Origin: Vanrija pseudolonga
Lineage: Eukaryota > Basidiomycota > Tremellomycetes > Trichosporonales > Trichosporonaceae
DNA: 64,000 bases
Assembly (NCBI RefSeq): GCF_020906515.1
Contig: NC_085849.1
Span: forward strand, 1,674,001 to 1,738,000
Reading direction: 5' to 3'
Positions 45,480-63,912 of the stretch are shown one piece after another. Numbering within the stretch: position 1 is the stretch's first letter; every line of letters starts with the position of its first letter. The notes beneath the pieces are model-generated. The model ran no database searches. It worked only from the letters and a program-made list of their open reading frames with translations, and was not told the origin of the DNA. Made by a program: the position numbers and the translations under genes.

Positions 45480-46390
45480 TCATGCAGCATCACGTCGAGT
45501 GAGGAACCAAGTGTCCACTGGTGGGGTCAGCAACGTGCCGCCCCTTCTCACGCACCACTTCTCATCTCCTCGTCGTGATTGTTGCCGTCGAACCCTCGAT
45601 CCATGCCGATGCTGGCGAACAACTCGTATCCCAGGCGGTCAAGGTCTTCGATTAGGAAATGCATCATACCTCGGATCGGGACCATGTCCTTGCGTCGATT
45701 CTCGCTGTGCAGCTGTTAGTAGTCGGTCACCACGCTTGAAGGCCGGTCCTCACAATGGATAGCCTTTCAGCTTGAACTCGTGGACCTGCGGCGCGATGGC
45801 CTCCGACCTCTGGACACCGTTCCACCAGTCCTGCTGGATCAGCTGGGCCGGATCACCTCCACCTCCACCTCCGCCCTACTCACGCTGAACGTGGCCACAA
45901 ACTCGTCATGGGCAGCCTTTGGCGCATCAATGATTCGTATGCGATCACCTCGGGGGAAAGCAATGGCGAAGAATGACCGCTCGACCGGCGGAGTCTTCTT
46001 GAAGAAGAGCGTGTCGGTGTTTTCCAGTTGGCGCGACATTCGCGTGCTGAGAGCTAGGCTCCAACCTGCCGCCGACAGCGCCGAGAGGATGCGCATCAGC
46101 AAGCGGGCCCCGGCGACCGCGTCCCACTGGATAGCCTGCCATGGTATGCCCCTTAGCTGGTACTCTACGCAGCTGTCGCCCAAGTCCCAGTAGTTCTGGA
46201 TCCCCTTCCTCCACTCGGCCGTGATGAGTTTGTGGAGCAGCCTGTAGATCTCGGGTGGGAAGTCGACCATCAACATCGAGTCTGAGGACCGCAACGTTAT
46301 CGACGCTGCCTTGTGTGGTCGTCGCAATGGTGTTGCCGAAGATGAGGCCGTTGATGCTGAGGCCTGCGGTGGTGGTGGGGCTTTGGGCAT
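45480..46390 (-). CDS. duplicated-domain family protein, copy C
   Basis: Closest relative of copy B; about 270 aa, ATG at 46390. The N-terminus MPKAPPPPQASASTASSSAT has the proline run but no PPxY. Unit 1: SDSMLMVDFPPEIYRLLHKL ... EWRKGIQNYWDLG ... EYQLRGIPWQAIQWDA ... AAGWSLALSTRMSRQ ... NTDTLFFKKTPP. Unit 2: GDRIRIIDAPKAAHDEFVAT + FS|LIQQDWWNGVQRSEA ... HEFKLKGYPFENRRKDM ... GYELFASIGMDRGFD. A final small exon (donor GTGCGTGA, acceptor CCCCACCAG) adds VDTWFLTRRDAA*. Read-through of that donor would stop at 45548. Introns sit at the same places as in copy B, so the two arose by duplication. Function unknown. Confidence 0.75.
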
Positions 46391-46559
46391 GTTAGCGACG
46401 ACGCTGGTGGTTAGTGGGGAAGAAGTCAATGGGGATATGGTGCATATACCTGTGCTGGTGGCATTGATGTGCATGGATGTAATGCTCGACGGGTGGCAAC
46501 AGGTGAGCACCGCACGTCGGGTTCCTGAAACACCTCCACCGCTTGTCTTGGCGGTTGTG

Positions 46560-46904
46560 AGTGTTGCGGTGCAGATGGTCGTTGTCGTCCTCGACGCGAA
46601 AAGGCCGCGTTCATGCAGAGTCGCGTCGTGCAAGGACGAAACGGCCGAGAACTTGCACTCTCTTAGTACACCTTCCCTGAAGTACAGTGTGTTCGTGTTG
46701 CGCGCTGTGCGAGACAAGGCAATGTGGGCGTCGAGTGTCCAGCCCTCGAACGACAGCGCAGAGCAGTGTGAGTGAGGCAAACTTGGAGCCCTGCCAGCCC
46801 GCTGATGATGATGACGACGAGGCGAAGGACGCCGACTGGAGCTGGGTGTCGGCGCTCCGTTTGTCTACCACGTCCTGGTAAGATGGGGGAGGATCGTCGG
46901 CCAT
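46560..46904 (-). pseudogene. damaged copy D of the PPxY duplicated-domain family
   Basis: The start is intact: MADDPPPSYQDVVDKRSADT, with the PPxY motif, ATG at 46904, and continuing SKFASLTL as in copies B and C (GSLTL/ASITL). After SLTL the frame that follows matches the family only about 75-80 residues further on, and in another phase: CSALSFEGWTLDAHIALSRT + ARNTNTLYFREG, equivalent to ILSALSAAGWSLA ... NTDTLFF. So most of unit 1 is missing and the phase is shifted, with no plausible intron to explain it. After about VRECKFSAVSS the similarity fades and unit 2 is not found. I read it as a relic of a fourth tandem copy; a short PPxY peptide could still be made. Confidence 0.65.
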
Positions 46905-47401
46905 GGTTAGTGTGAAGTGTCAAAAGTGATAGCGATGCGGGTTAGGTGGGATATATGTATGCTCTATGCCGCTCGTTGACAACTGGTGGGTGCTATGCGC
47001 GTTCCTTGCAGGTACAGGAAAGCAGTGAGTTGTGCGACGACAACAACAACCGTGGTGTGGGCGCCATGCACCAATCTGAAACACGGCAGTCCTGAGGTCC
47101 TAATCGTCGCCTTGATTACAATCAACAATAATAATCACATTACAAACTCTCCTAATTCCTCTTCCTTAAGGAAATACTTATATCATCCTCCCCTCTAAAC
47201 ACAGGTCCACCTCGACGCGTCGCGGCCACGAGCCACCAGTCCGCCGTTGCTCGCTGCTGCTCGCTGTTCGGACGACGGCAACGGCAACTCGACAGACATC
47301 AACACTCCGCTGCATCGCCGCCGCCGCCACCGCCGCGACAAGCACCCTCAAGCGACACTCGGAACACTGTCCACGCAGAGGATACTCGCGCATCCTCCGC
47401 C
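46905..47401. other. divergent intergenic stretch
   Basis: Between relic copy D (-) and ARP1 (+). It holds a TATATGTAT segment at about 46951-46960 at a suitable distance from the relic's ATG, and a striking AT-rich patch at about 47110-47190 (AATAATAATCACATTACAAA) in the ARP1 upstream region. Confidence 0.45.
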
Positions 47402-48802
47402 ATGACCACCGAGTTTGACGACGTGTACGTAGCTAGCCTGCTGGCTGGCTTCCTTTGGCGTCACTTGCCTTCCTCGCCGCTGACAACAATGCAGCCTCAC
47501 GAACCAGCCGGTCGTCATTGACAATGTGCGTCTAGCGTTCGCTGCCAGTGCCCCGCTAACACCCGCAGGGCTCGGGAACGATCAAGGCCGGCTTCGCAGG
47601 CCAGGAGCAGCCGTCGTGCTACATCCCGTCGTTGTATGTTTAGCCCCGCCGCTCGTGCCGCCGAGTTCGAGCTCGAGCTCGCCGTCGCCGTCGCTAACCC
47701 ACCCGCGCAGTGTCGGCCGACCAAAACATAACCGTGTAATGGCTGGTGCGGTCCAGGACGACATCTTCATCGGAAAGCGCGCACAGGAGCTCCGCGGCCT
47801 CCTCAAGATCCGCTACCCCATGGAGCACGGCGTCGTGACCGACTGGGACGACATGGAGCGGATCTGGAACTGGGTGTACACCGAGGGCCTCAAGGCCTTG
47901 TCCGAGGAGGTGGGTTCGAAGCCGCTATTGTGCATCGCTGACCCACCAGCACCCGGTGTTGTTGACCGAGGCGCCGCTGAACCCACGGCAAAACCGCGAC
48001 GTTGCGGCCCAGATCTTCTTCGAGACGTTCAACGTCCCCGCCTTCTTCACTAGCGTGCAGGCTGTGCTCAGTCTGTACTCTACCGGAAGAACAACGGGTA
48101 TCGTACTCGACTCGGGCGATGGCGTGACACACGCCGTGCCCGTGTTCGAGGGCTTCTCTATGCCGCACGCGATCCAGCGGATAGACCTGGCCGGACGTGA
48201 TGTGACGGACCACCTGCAGCTGCTCCTCCGCAAGGCAGGGCACTACCTGCACACATCGGCCGAGAAGGAGGTCGTGCGCACGATCAAGGAGAAGACATGC
48301 TACCTGTCTGCCAACCCCACCAAGGAGGAGAAGGACCACGCCGGCGCGTGGGAGGAGTTCCGCCTCCCGGACGGCAAGGTCATCCAGCTCGGCACGGAGC
48401 GGTTCCTCGCCCCCGAGATCCTGTTCAACCCGGAGCTCGTGGGGCAGGAGTACCCCGGCGTGCACCAGGTCATTGTCGACTCGATCAACCGGACAGACAT
48501 GGACCTGCGCAAGGCGCTCTTCAGCAACATTGTGCTATCGGGCGGCTCGACGCTGTGCACTGGTGAGTGTGATGTTGTTGTGGGTGTACTGACGCGCAGG
48601 CTTCGGCGACAGGCTGCTCAGCGAGGTGAAGAAGATTGCGCTCAAGGACGTCAAGCTCAAGATCTACGCGCCACCAGAACGAAAGTACTCGACGTGGATT
48701 GGCGGCTCTATCCTCGCGGGCCTGAGCACATTCAAGAAGATGTGGGTCTCGGCGGACGAGTACAAGGAGGACCCGGACATCATCCACAAGAAGGCCTTCT
48801 AG
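47402..48802 (+). CDS. Arp1/centractin, dynactin filament subunit
   Basis: Actin-related protein 1, which forms the short filament of dynactin, the dynein activator in the cytoplasm. About 375 aa in six exons, ATG at 47402. [33 protein letters not shown] gives the actin phosphate-1 loop. Then [60 protein letters not shown], the phosphate-2 loop [40 protein letters not shown], and [20 protein letters not shown]; the end is IIHKKAF*. The Arp1-type [10 protein letters not shown] and C-terminal -KKAF distinguish it from conventional actin (-KCF). Introns: GTACGTAG, GTGCGTCT, GTATGTTT, GTGGGTTC, GTGAGTGT. Very secure. Confidence 0.95.
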
Positions 48803-48968
48803 GTGGCCACATCTTCAGGGCGCGCGCAGATACGCCCCGCGCGCGCCGCGATTGCATTAGTCTGTAGAGAACCGCGGATATATCCCGGCACGTTATACTT
48901 TGTCATGTATACCACCATAAGAGGTACGCGAGGGGTGCGGCGTGCAAGATATGCGTGCATAGAGGGGT

Positions 48969-51095
48969 CTACAATTTGGATGTGTCGAGGTACTCTGGTC
49001 CGAGCTGGTCGACGCTCGTGACGCCGAGGAGCTTCATGCCGATGTCGATTTCCTCCTGGAGGACTGGAGGTGTCAGCTGAGGTTGCGCGAGGATCTAGCT
49101 GCGCACTCATGATCATCTTCTCGACGCCCTCGGATCCGTAAGCTGACACGGCGTGGATCGCGGGCCGTCCCAGGCCGACGGCTTTCGCGCCGAGGCAGAG
49201 CGCCTTGAGCACGTCGGTGCCGTGGCGGATGCCGCCGTCGAGGAAGACGCTAAAGTTGGGCTGGTGCAGCGTGTCGGGCGCGTGCTGGTGCACGTCGTAC
49301 AGCGTTTTCAGTGGAGGCTGGGCACTGCGTGTAAGCTTACTACGGCGAGGTCGCAGCTCACAAGTCGAGCTGTCGTCCGCCGTGGTTGGAGAGCACGACG
49401 GCGTCGGCGCCCTTCTGGTACGCGAGGACCACGTCCTGTCGTCAGCTTCGTCCGTGGGATCGACAAAGCTCACCTCCCACGCGCCGATGCCCTTGATGAC
49501 CACGGGCAGACCTGGGGCCAGGCTACGGATCCACGCGATGTCGTCCCACGTCATCTTGGGCTCGCTCATGCTGGCAGGTCAGTGTCTGAGGAGGAGGATT
49601 AACCTACCCGTAGTCGAGCGGTGCGCGGTTCAGCGGCTGCCCGTGTGGCGCGGGGCTGAGCTCCTGCGCGAGGATTCTGCGCTCTGTCTCGCGCTTACCG
49701 AGCTGCATGAGGTGAGCTTCAGACTTCCTAATAATGCACAAAGCTCCACCCACAATCGTCGTGTCCACCGTCAGCCAAATCGAATGCGCGCCGTTCTTGA
49801 CCGCCTCGCGCACGGCCTCGGCCGACTGCTCGCGGTCAGGCTGCAGGTACAGCTGGTATCCGACCTGCTGGCCGTCCTTGGCGGCGGCCTTGACCTCGTC
49901 GAGGGACTTGGACGCGAAGTGGGAGAGGACCTGGAGGATACCCGCCTCGCCTGCACCGCGCGCGACTGCCGCCTCGCCCTGGGAGGTGAGTGCTGTGACG
50001 CTCCGGACACCTACCTCGGGATGTCCCATGCCGTTCCGTGCCGTCGGGGAGATGTACACTGGGATCGAGCTCTTGACGCCCAGCACCGTCGTGCTCGTGT
50101 CCGTGTTGCTCACGTCGCGCATCGTTCTAGGGCGGAAGTAGACGCGCTTGAAGGCGTTTGCGTTCTCGCCAAGTGCTGGGAATGAGCTTAATATGCGAAC
50201 AACCACGAAGCTCACCAGCCTCAGTGTCCGCCCCGGTAGAGTAGTACGCCCACGCGTGGCGCGGCACGACGGCCTCGGCGAGGCGCTAGCGTTAGCTGCA
50301 CGAAATCAAGATCAGCTCACTTCCAAGTCAGAGAGCGAGACGACCGAGTTGATGCCAAACATGGCATCGCGGGTAGCCTGGATCCGCTGCTCCTCCTCCG
50401 AGGTCTCCTTGGAGAGGGTGTACAGGGCTGTGGTCAGCCGAGCTCGAGTCATAACTCACATTCCTCGTCGAGCTGCCCGACGTACTGGTCTGGGCGGATG
50501 TACTTGTCGAACGTGGTCGGCGGGTGGATGCTGTGGAACAGCCTGGGCGTCAGCGAGGAAGGAAGGGTTACCACTTACTTTGACACGTCCTTGCCGCCGT
50601 TCTCGGCGAGGATCTTGCTTCCTCCGGGCTGGGGTCAGCTGTGCCATGCTCGTCCTCCTAGCTCACATGACGGTCGAGGAAGTCGGTCACACTGGTGGTC
50701 AGCTCTGACAATGACGTATAAGAAGTAAGCTGCTCACTCGTACACCTTGCCGTCGATGGCGATCCACAGGCTCTTCGAGTGCGAGTGCTTGGCCAGCTGC
50801 GCGAGCGAGATCTTGCCTCCGGTCGCGATGCTCCCCGCCGACGCCTTGGCATGGGGAGGGGCCTCGGCCGCAGCGGGCTCGGAGAGGGCGAGGAAGGTCG
50901 CGCCGGCCTGGGGTGTCAGCTGGGGAAAGTACCATATACCAGCGGACCCACGCCCAGCGCGGCAGCGGCGAGGAGGCGCGCCGTGCGGGGGACAGCACGC
51001 GGCGCTGCCGACGACGTGCTCGACGCGCGCACGGGCACGCTGCGCGCTGTGCGGAGGGCCGCGCGCGCCAGCGGACGCGCGAGGGTCAGTGTCAT
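48969..51095 (-). CDS. flavocytochrome b2, L-lactate:cytochrome c oxidoreductase
   Basis: Oxidises L-lactate to pyruvate and passes electrons via heme b2 to cytochrome c in the mitochondrial intermembrane space. About 500 aa, many short introns. ATG at 51095 opens a bipartite presequence: MTLTLARPLARAALRTARSV then hydrophobic LLAAAALGVGPLAGATFLAL. Cytochrome b5 domain: KISLAQLAKHSHSKSLWIAI ... VTDFLDRH|PGGSKILAENGGK, with the heme HPGG split by an intron. FMN/alpha-hydroxy-acid domain: VYFRPRTMRDVSNTDTSTTV, SIPVYISPTARNGMGHPEGE, QVGYQLYLQPDREQSAEAVR, LTVDTTIVGKRETERR, PVVIKGIGAWEDVVLAYQKG, the catalytic His in VVLSNHGGRQLD, and FLDGGIRHGTDVLKALCLGA + KAVGLGRPAIHAVSAYGSEG. It ends GPEYLDTSKL*. 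Tandem with the ferric reductase gene. Confidence 0.92.
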
Positions 51096-51498
51096 TTCGG
51101 TGAGTGAGTGGGAGAATGGAGAATGTCAAGAGGCAGGAGGGAGATGGTTACCTCTTCATCTCCATCCCCCGGTGGACAGCCGTTGTAGTCTCAGCGGCGC
51201 TTGGTTGGGCCGAACGTCGGCGGTCGGTCCCTCGGACGGACGGAACGCGACTTTCCGCGCGGTTGGTGGTAGTCAGTCTGCTTGGCTCATAGGCGATCGG
51301 CTCACGACCGATGCCATCACCACTTTCGGTCTTGTCCGACCCAATAATCTTGGCTCTGTTGCCAAACTCGGCCGAGTGTCTTTATCAGCGGGCAACAACG
51401 ATCCACCCACGCCACACCACCTGGTATGAAGAATCGGATACATAATGTGATGGATGCAAGCTCTAGATTTCTACTGACTGCTGATGCGACGGCCCCCT
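51096..51498. other. intergenic, promoter of the flavocytochrome b2 gene
   Basis: About 400 bp between the ferric-reductase stop and the b2 start, both on -. It should carry the b2 promoter. No recognisable box or gene. Confidence 0.45.
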
Positions 51499-53522
51499 CT
51501 ACAATTGGTACGCTTCGGCGTGGAACCCAATACCACCGGCGTTGACTCGGCCGCTAACACTGATACCAGCGACGGCGTTGCGCGCCTCCATCACGAGCCC
51601 TTCTGGGCCTGCAGCGACGACGGCAAGTCCACCGTGGGCGGATTCCGGCTTCTCACTCGCAGTCTCGGCATCCTGTGAGCCGCCCGGAAGCGCGGCTCGC
51701 ACGAGCTGAGCCACTTCGGGGCGGTATGGCGACAGCGTGGTCGACGCTGGGAGGACGTCGGGCATGGGCGGCATGGGGAACGGCGGGTCCGTGATGTACA
51801 AGCTGTAGGTAAGGTTGACGCCGAGCGGCTTGGCGAGATTGTCAAGATAGGCGAGCGTCGGCGCGAGGGCGACAATCGTCGACATGTCGCGCACGACCCA
51901 CGCGACGTCGACATTGTCGGGGCCCTTGCCGGCCTTTCGTCGGCTGAGCGCCTCCTCGATCGTTCCCAGAAGGAAGGTGACACCCGAGCCGCCGGCAACA
52001 ACAAGCACTGTCTCGTACTCGCCCAGGTCCATCTTCAGGCCGCCGTAGGGGCCGTCGATCATGACGGTGACACAGCGTCCGGGGTGGTCGTGCCCAGGTT
52101 CGAGCTTGCCCTCGGCCTCGGCCTTAATGAACGCCTCGCGCTCCTCGTAGTCGTCGCCGGTTTCGAGGGACGTGCAGTCCGAGGCTATCTCATGCAGCCG
52201 CTTGGTCCAGTCGCCGCAAACCTTGGCGTAGAGGGTGATGCCGCGGGGACCGCCAAGGACGTTGGGCGGCGCATTGGTGATGGTGAACGGATGGGCCTCG
52301 AACAGACCGGGTCCACGGAAGACGCGGATGAAGACGTGTTGTGTGGGGAGCCAGCCGGCGTCGCAGTCAGGAATGTGGATGAGCGTGAGCGTCGGGTCGA
52401 CGGGAACCAGCGTCGCGTCCTTGAAGCGGTAGCGGAGGAAGCGGGCAATTTGGCTGCATGGGTTAGCGGAGAAGTCATGCTGGGAACCCACTCATAGCCG
52501 TAGAGCGCGATGCAGGGGTAGTACCAAGGGAAGGCATAAGGTGTGTGGTAACCGACCGCTGTGAACAGACCGACGACGAAGAGAATGCTGTGCGCGTGTT
52601 AGCGGCGGCGACGGCTTCCCTCGTGCCTTCCTCGGCACACTCACTGGGCGATCCAGAAGAGCTGGTAGAACTTGCGGCGCACGGGCTTGAGGGAGGTAAC
52701 CACGACCATGCACATCATGGCGTACGAGATGCACCCGAGCACTGTCTTCTCGGCCTTGACCTGGCTCCACTGCTTTGTCGAGATGAACTGGTTGAGCCAG
52801 AGGGATCCGTGGACCGTGGTGGCGAGCCACATGACGCGGCCGGCCCAGCGGTGGAGGAAGTTGTAGTGCTCGTACGAGAGGGAGGGGAGGAAGACGGGCA
52901 GGGGAAGCGGCGACTTGACGCTGAGCAGAATGATGAGCGGGAGGGTCGCGACGGCGATAAAGCCCGCGCGGTTCGAGTTCTGCCACAGCTCGGCCGAGGT
53001 GACGATGCACGCAATCACCGTGCCGGCGTAGCATGCGACGAGGAGCGCCTGCGCCAGCCCGAGGGAGAGGTACGAGCGGCGGCAGCAGTCTGCGACCTGG
53101 CTCTTCCAGAAGGTCATGTTTGGCATGGGGAGGGCCACGAGCGCAAAGCTCTGCCAGAGGGCGTACCCTGCCCTGTAGGTGCGCGCAAACACCGACGTGC
53201 TCTTCGCGCCCGTGTGCGCGGGCACAGCGGGCTCAACGACGGCCTGGCGCTTCATCGTCTCGCGGATCGCCAGGCCGGCGTACAGCCGCTTGGCGCGCCA
53301 CGCGCGCACGACCCACGGGATGGACATGACCGTCGTGAAGGCCATGACCGACGTCCAGATGATGGTGAACTTGTTCTGCCATTGCGGGTCGATCGCGTAC
53401 GAGCTGGGCGATGTTAGCTGGGGCTTCAGGCCGGATAGCTAGACAACACACTTGTAGATGTCGAACTCGGGTGGAGGTGCCTCGCCGGGGCTGAATCGCG
53501 GCGTGAGTACAGACGACGCCAT
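51499..53522 (-). CDS. ferric-chelate reductase (Fre family)
   Basis: Plasma-membrane NADPH oxidoreductase that reduces ferric chelates before iron uptake. About 635 aa, four exons, ATG at 53522. No clear signal peptide; MASSVLTPRFSPGEAPPPEF precedes YAIDPQWQNKFTIIWTSVMA (first helix). Heme helices: H-x13-H in LHRWAGRVMWLATTVHGSLW. The second pair is split by an intron whose donor GTGAGTGT cuts a codon: FWIA-CA|C-ILFVVGLFTAVGYHTPYAF, which restores His and the H-x13-H spacing. FAD binding: HPFTITNAPPNVLGG. NAD(P) binding: VLVVAGGSGVTFLLGTIEEA. C-terminal nucleotide-contact motif: LAVVAAGPEGLVMEARNAVA. It ends GFHAEAYQL*. All expected motifs are present. Confidence 0.92.
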
Positions 53523-54300
53523 GGTGCTCGTCGGTGTCGGATAGCTCCCAGGTATCGAGCGAGAGGGGCGACGTCGTGCTCTTGACCTTGCGCAGAGGTT
53601 ATAATGGACCACGGAGCATGGAAAAGCGCAGTAGGAATGACCCTCGTCGTCGGTGGTTGCTTTCTGCAAGCTGACTGTGTGGCGCCTGGCCGCCTCCATC
53701 GCACTCGAGCGAGACGGGTGCGGCAAAGCGAGGCAAGCGAGGACACGTCATTCTTCCTGGCACGTTATCAGTCGATTTCGCGCACGGCAGTGAGGCCTTT
53801 TGTCAGGCTATTAGGAATCAGCTGTAATGAGACTCCAAGGCACGTAATGGGACGTCGATCAGGCACGTAAAGAGCGCGTCCTTTATGTCACTTAGCATTC
53901 CACAATCGCGATGCCCACAGACAGACACACGCAAAAGGAGACCGACCCTACTCCCCGAACCCGTCGCCTGACCCCTCAGGACCGGATTCTGTGCGGCTCG
54001 AACCGCGCACCTGTTGCCAAAGACCAACAGGCTTTCGACACCCGCCAAGCTGGCGGGTGGTACTCGGGGTTGTGGGCGCTGGGCTGTAGCCTGGTTGCGC
54101 CGTCGAGGCCACGACTGGTTGCCCACAGTCACGTCAACCTCCTCCCTCTACATGCACTGTCACTGCATTTTTAAACTGTATGAACGTGGTAATTGGTACA
54201 AGTGGGTCTCGTCGTCTCTCTGCCTACATCATGGCAGGCACTTTCTGTCTCTCTTTCTCTCTCTCATGAGTCTCTCTACACAAACCCCGAATCATACTGC
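53523..54300. other. intergenic stretch, head (Fre) to tail (Prp8)
   Basis: Holds the ferric-reductase promoter and the 3' end of PRP8, both on -. A CT-rich segment (CTCTCTTTCTCTCTCTCATG) lies at about 54251-54270. A GGTTCGAG string at about 53995 (-) resembles a tRNA B box but lacks a matching stem. No gene. Confidence 0.5.
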
Positions 54301-61886
<7,586 letters not shown>

Positions 61887-62573
61887 GGCTGGTGTCTGTC
61901 GTGTCGCTTGTCGCCCGTGCTGGAAGTCGGATGGATGGGTTGAAGTTGTTTGTCGAGGTTTCAACTCTTCGATGAGCTTGTTCAATCAATGGTGGCGAGA
62001 ACGACAATCACAGAAACACCTGACTCGTGCCACGTGGCGCGGTTAGCGGTGAAAAATGCGTGTGGCAAAGGTGCGTCTTTTGACGCATTTACAACGGAAG
62101 GCGCGGTCTTCACCAGCTTCACTTAACTTTTACACAAAAGCGACAAAAAGGCATGCTCTCAAGAAATTAGGAATTAAACTGGTGGAGGAAAACTGAAGCG
62201 TTTTGCCAAATCATGCATGCATCAACTGTTGTGGATAAGTCGCAAAACGACATCAACAAGGCGGCGATCACTTCCTCGAGGCATCAATCATGCTTCCTTT
62301 CCGCGTTCGGCCCCGGCAGCCGGAGGCAGTATCGCGGGATCAAATACACGTGGCTTTGATCCCGTCACCTCCACCCCGGTCACAGGCAGGCGCGTCTCCT
62401 CCTGTTGACGTGATCAGGTCATGACGCCTTGAGCCGCGCCCGGACAAAGCAGCCCGGCTGTTAGGACATGGCCGACACCCGCTCGAACTCTTGTGTCCCA
62501 TCGCACATTCCAACTTTGGCTCTCAACTTGCCAAAGCCTCGTTGCTCTACCCCCCCGCAGAAGCGCCGGCACA
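61887..62573. other. divergent promoter region PRP8 / SurE-family gene
   Basis: Promoters of two diverging genes. It has an AT-richer core at about 62110-62190 (CTTTTACACAAAAGCGACAAAA) and a CCCCCCGCAG segment just before the plus-strand ATG. That segment looks like a splice acceptor, so a leader intron is possible. No other gene. Confidence 0.5.
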
Positions 62574-63912
62574 ATGTCCCCTCTGCCAATATACGGAAAG
62601 AAGCCCGTGGTCCTGCTGACGGTGAGTAGGCGCGCACGGTGGCGAGGTGGTGACGCCGCCGGTGGAGGCCGGCCAGGCTGACCGAGGTTTCCCCACCCCC
62701 GCAGAATGACGACGGTCCACCTTCCTCCCACTCACCCAACATCTACTCCTTTGCCAAACTTCTCATTGAGAAGCTTGGCTGGGATGTGCGCGTCGTCGTG
62801 CCCGCGACGCAGAACTCATGGTGAGCTGTTGATGTCTGGTCCTCTAGCTCACACCCAGGGTCGGGAAGGGCTTCGCCATCACGCAGATCATCGACGCCAA
62901 CTACTTCTATCCTCTCGGTGGGTCCGGTTGGAAATTGGCATATCCCACCTGACACCCCCAGAACCCGATGGACTCAAGGGCGAGATTACCACCAAGCGGA
63001 GGCCATTGAAGGAGGGCGAGAGCATGGAATGGGTGCTGCTTAGTGGTGTGAGTTGACACACGCGCCGAAACCTTCGCTTGTGAATTACCGGGATAGATCT
63101 GACAACAACCCGTCATAGACACCATCGACATGTGCCAACATTGCGCTGCACAACATCTACCCCGGCGAGATCGACCTGCTCATCTCGGGCCCGAACCGTG
63201 CGTCTGGATGGATACTTCAGCGCGATGATCCACTGACGCCTCAGACGGCCGCAACTCGTCCACCGCGTTTGCCCTCTCGTCGGGCACCATTGGCGCCGCC
63301 CTCGCCGGCGCCCTCTCGGTTCCCATTCCCGGCCCTTCCCTCGATGTGCCAAGTCTGCACAAGGAGCACATGCCGTGCATTGCCGTGTCGTACGGTGTCG
63401 TGACGCGGCCCGTGGAGGACAAGACGCTCGAGCTGGCCACGGACGTCGCGGTGGACGTGTGCAAGGCCCTGTTTGACGACTGGGGACACGAGGGCGGCGA
63501 CGACCGCAACCCGATCCAGCTGTACAGCGTCAACATCCCCCTGGTCGAGTCGGCCATCACTAAGGAGAATCGCAAGGTGTGCTTCACGACCATGTGGCGC
63601 AACACGTACGGCCGCTTGTTTAAGCAGACCTCGGCGATCACCAACAAGGACTACAACCCCGGTGATGACCCAAACGCAGCCAAGGCCGCCAAGCCTGCGG
63701 AGGAGGACAGCGACCGGTTGCGATTCAGATTCGCGCCCAACCTCCAGCCCATGATCCTGCCTTCGGTGGACCAGCTGCCTGAAGGCTCCGACGCGTGGGC
63801 CTTTGCCCACGGCTACACGTCGGTGACGCCCATCAGGGCCGAGTATGCTGGCTTGTATGACGGCGGCCAAGGTTTCGGAAGCACTGGCGAGAGGTTCTGG
63901 AGCAACCTGTAG
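62574..63912 (+). CDS. SurE-family 5'-nucleotidase/phosphatase
   Basis: Metal-dependent acid phosphatase fold of the SurE family, as in the N-terminal domain of yeast Pby1. About 350 aa in six exons; ATG at 62574. MSPLPIYGKKPVVLLT is spliced (donor GTGAGTAG) onto NDDGPPSSHSPNIYSFAKLL, giving the metal-binding N-D-D-G. Then LGWDVRVVVPATQNSW|VGKG, ANYFYPL|EPDGLKGEITT, and EWVLLSG|TPSTCANIALHNI + YPGEIDLLISGPN|DGRNSS, the family's 'GTPADCV ... DLVvSGIN.G.N' block. Then SSGTIGAALAGALSVPIPGP, IAVSYGVVTRPVEDK, SVNIPLVESAITKENRKV and the end FWSNL*. No tubulin-tyrosine-ligase-like C-terminal domain follows, unlike Pby1, so it is a SurE-only form. Confidence 0.88.

Noticed and set aside
53970-54010. 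tRNA-like B box (GGTTCGAGCC) on the minus strand
   Set aside because: The flanking five bases on each side do not pair as a T-stem and no A box or acceptor stem is found.
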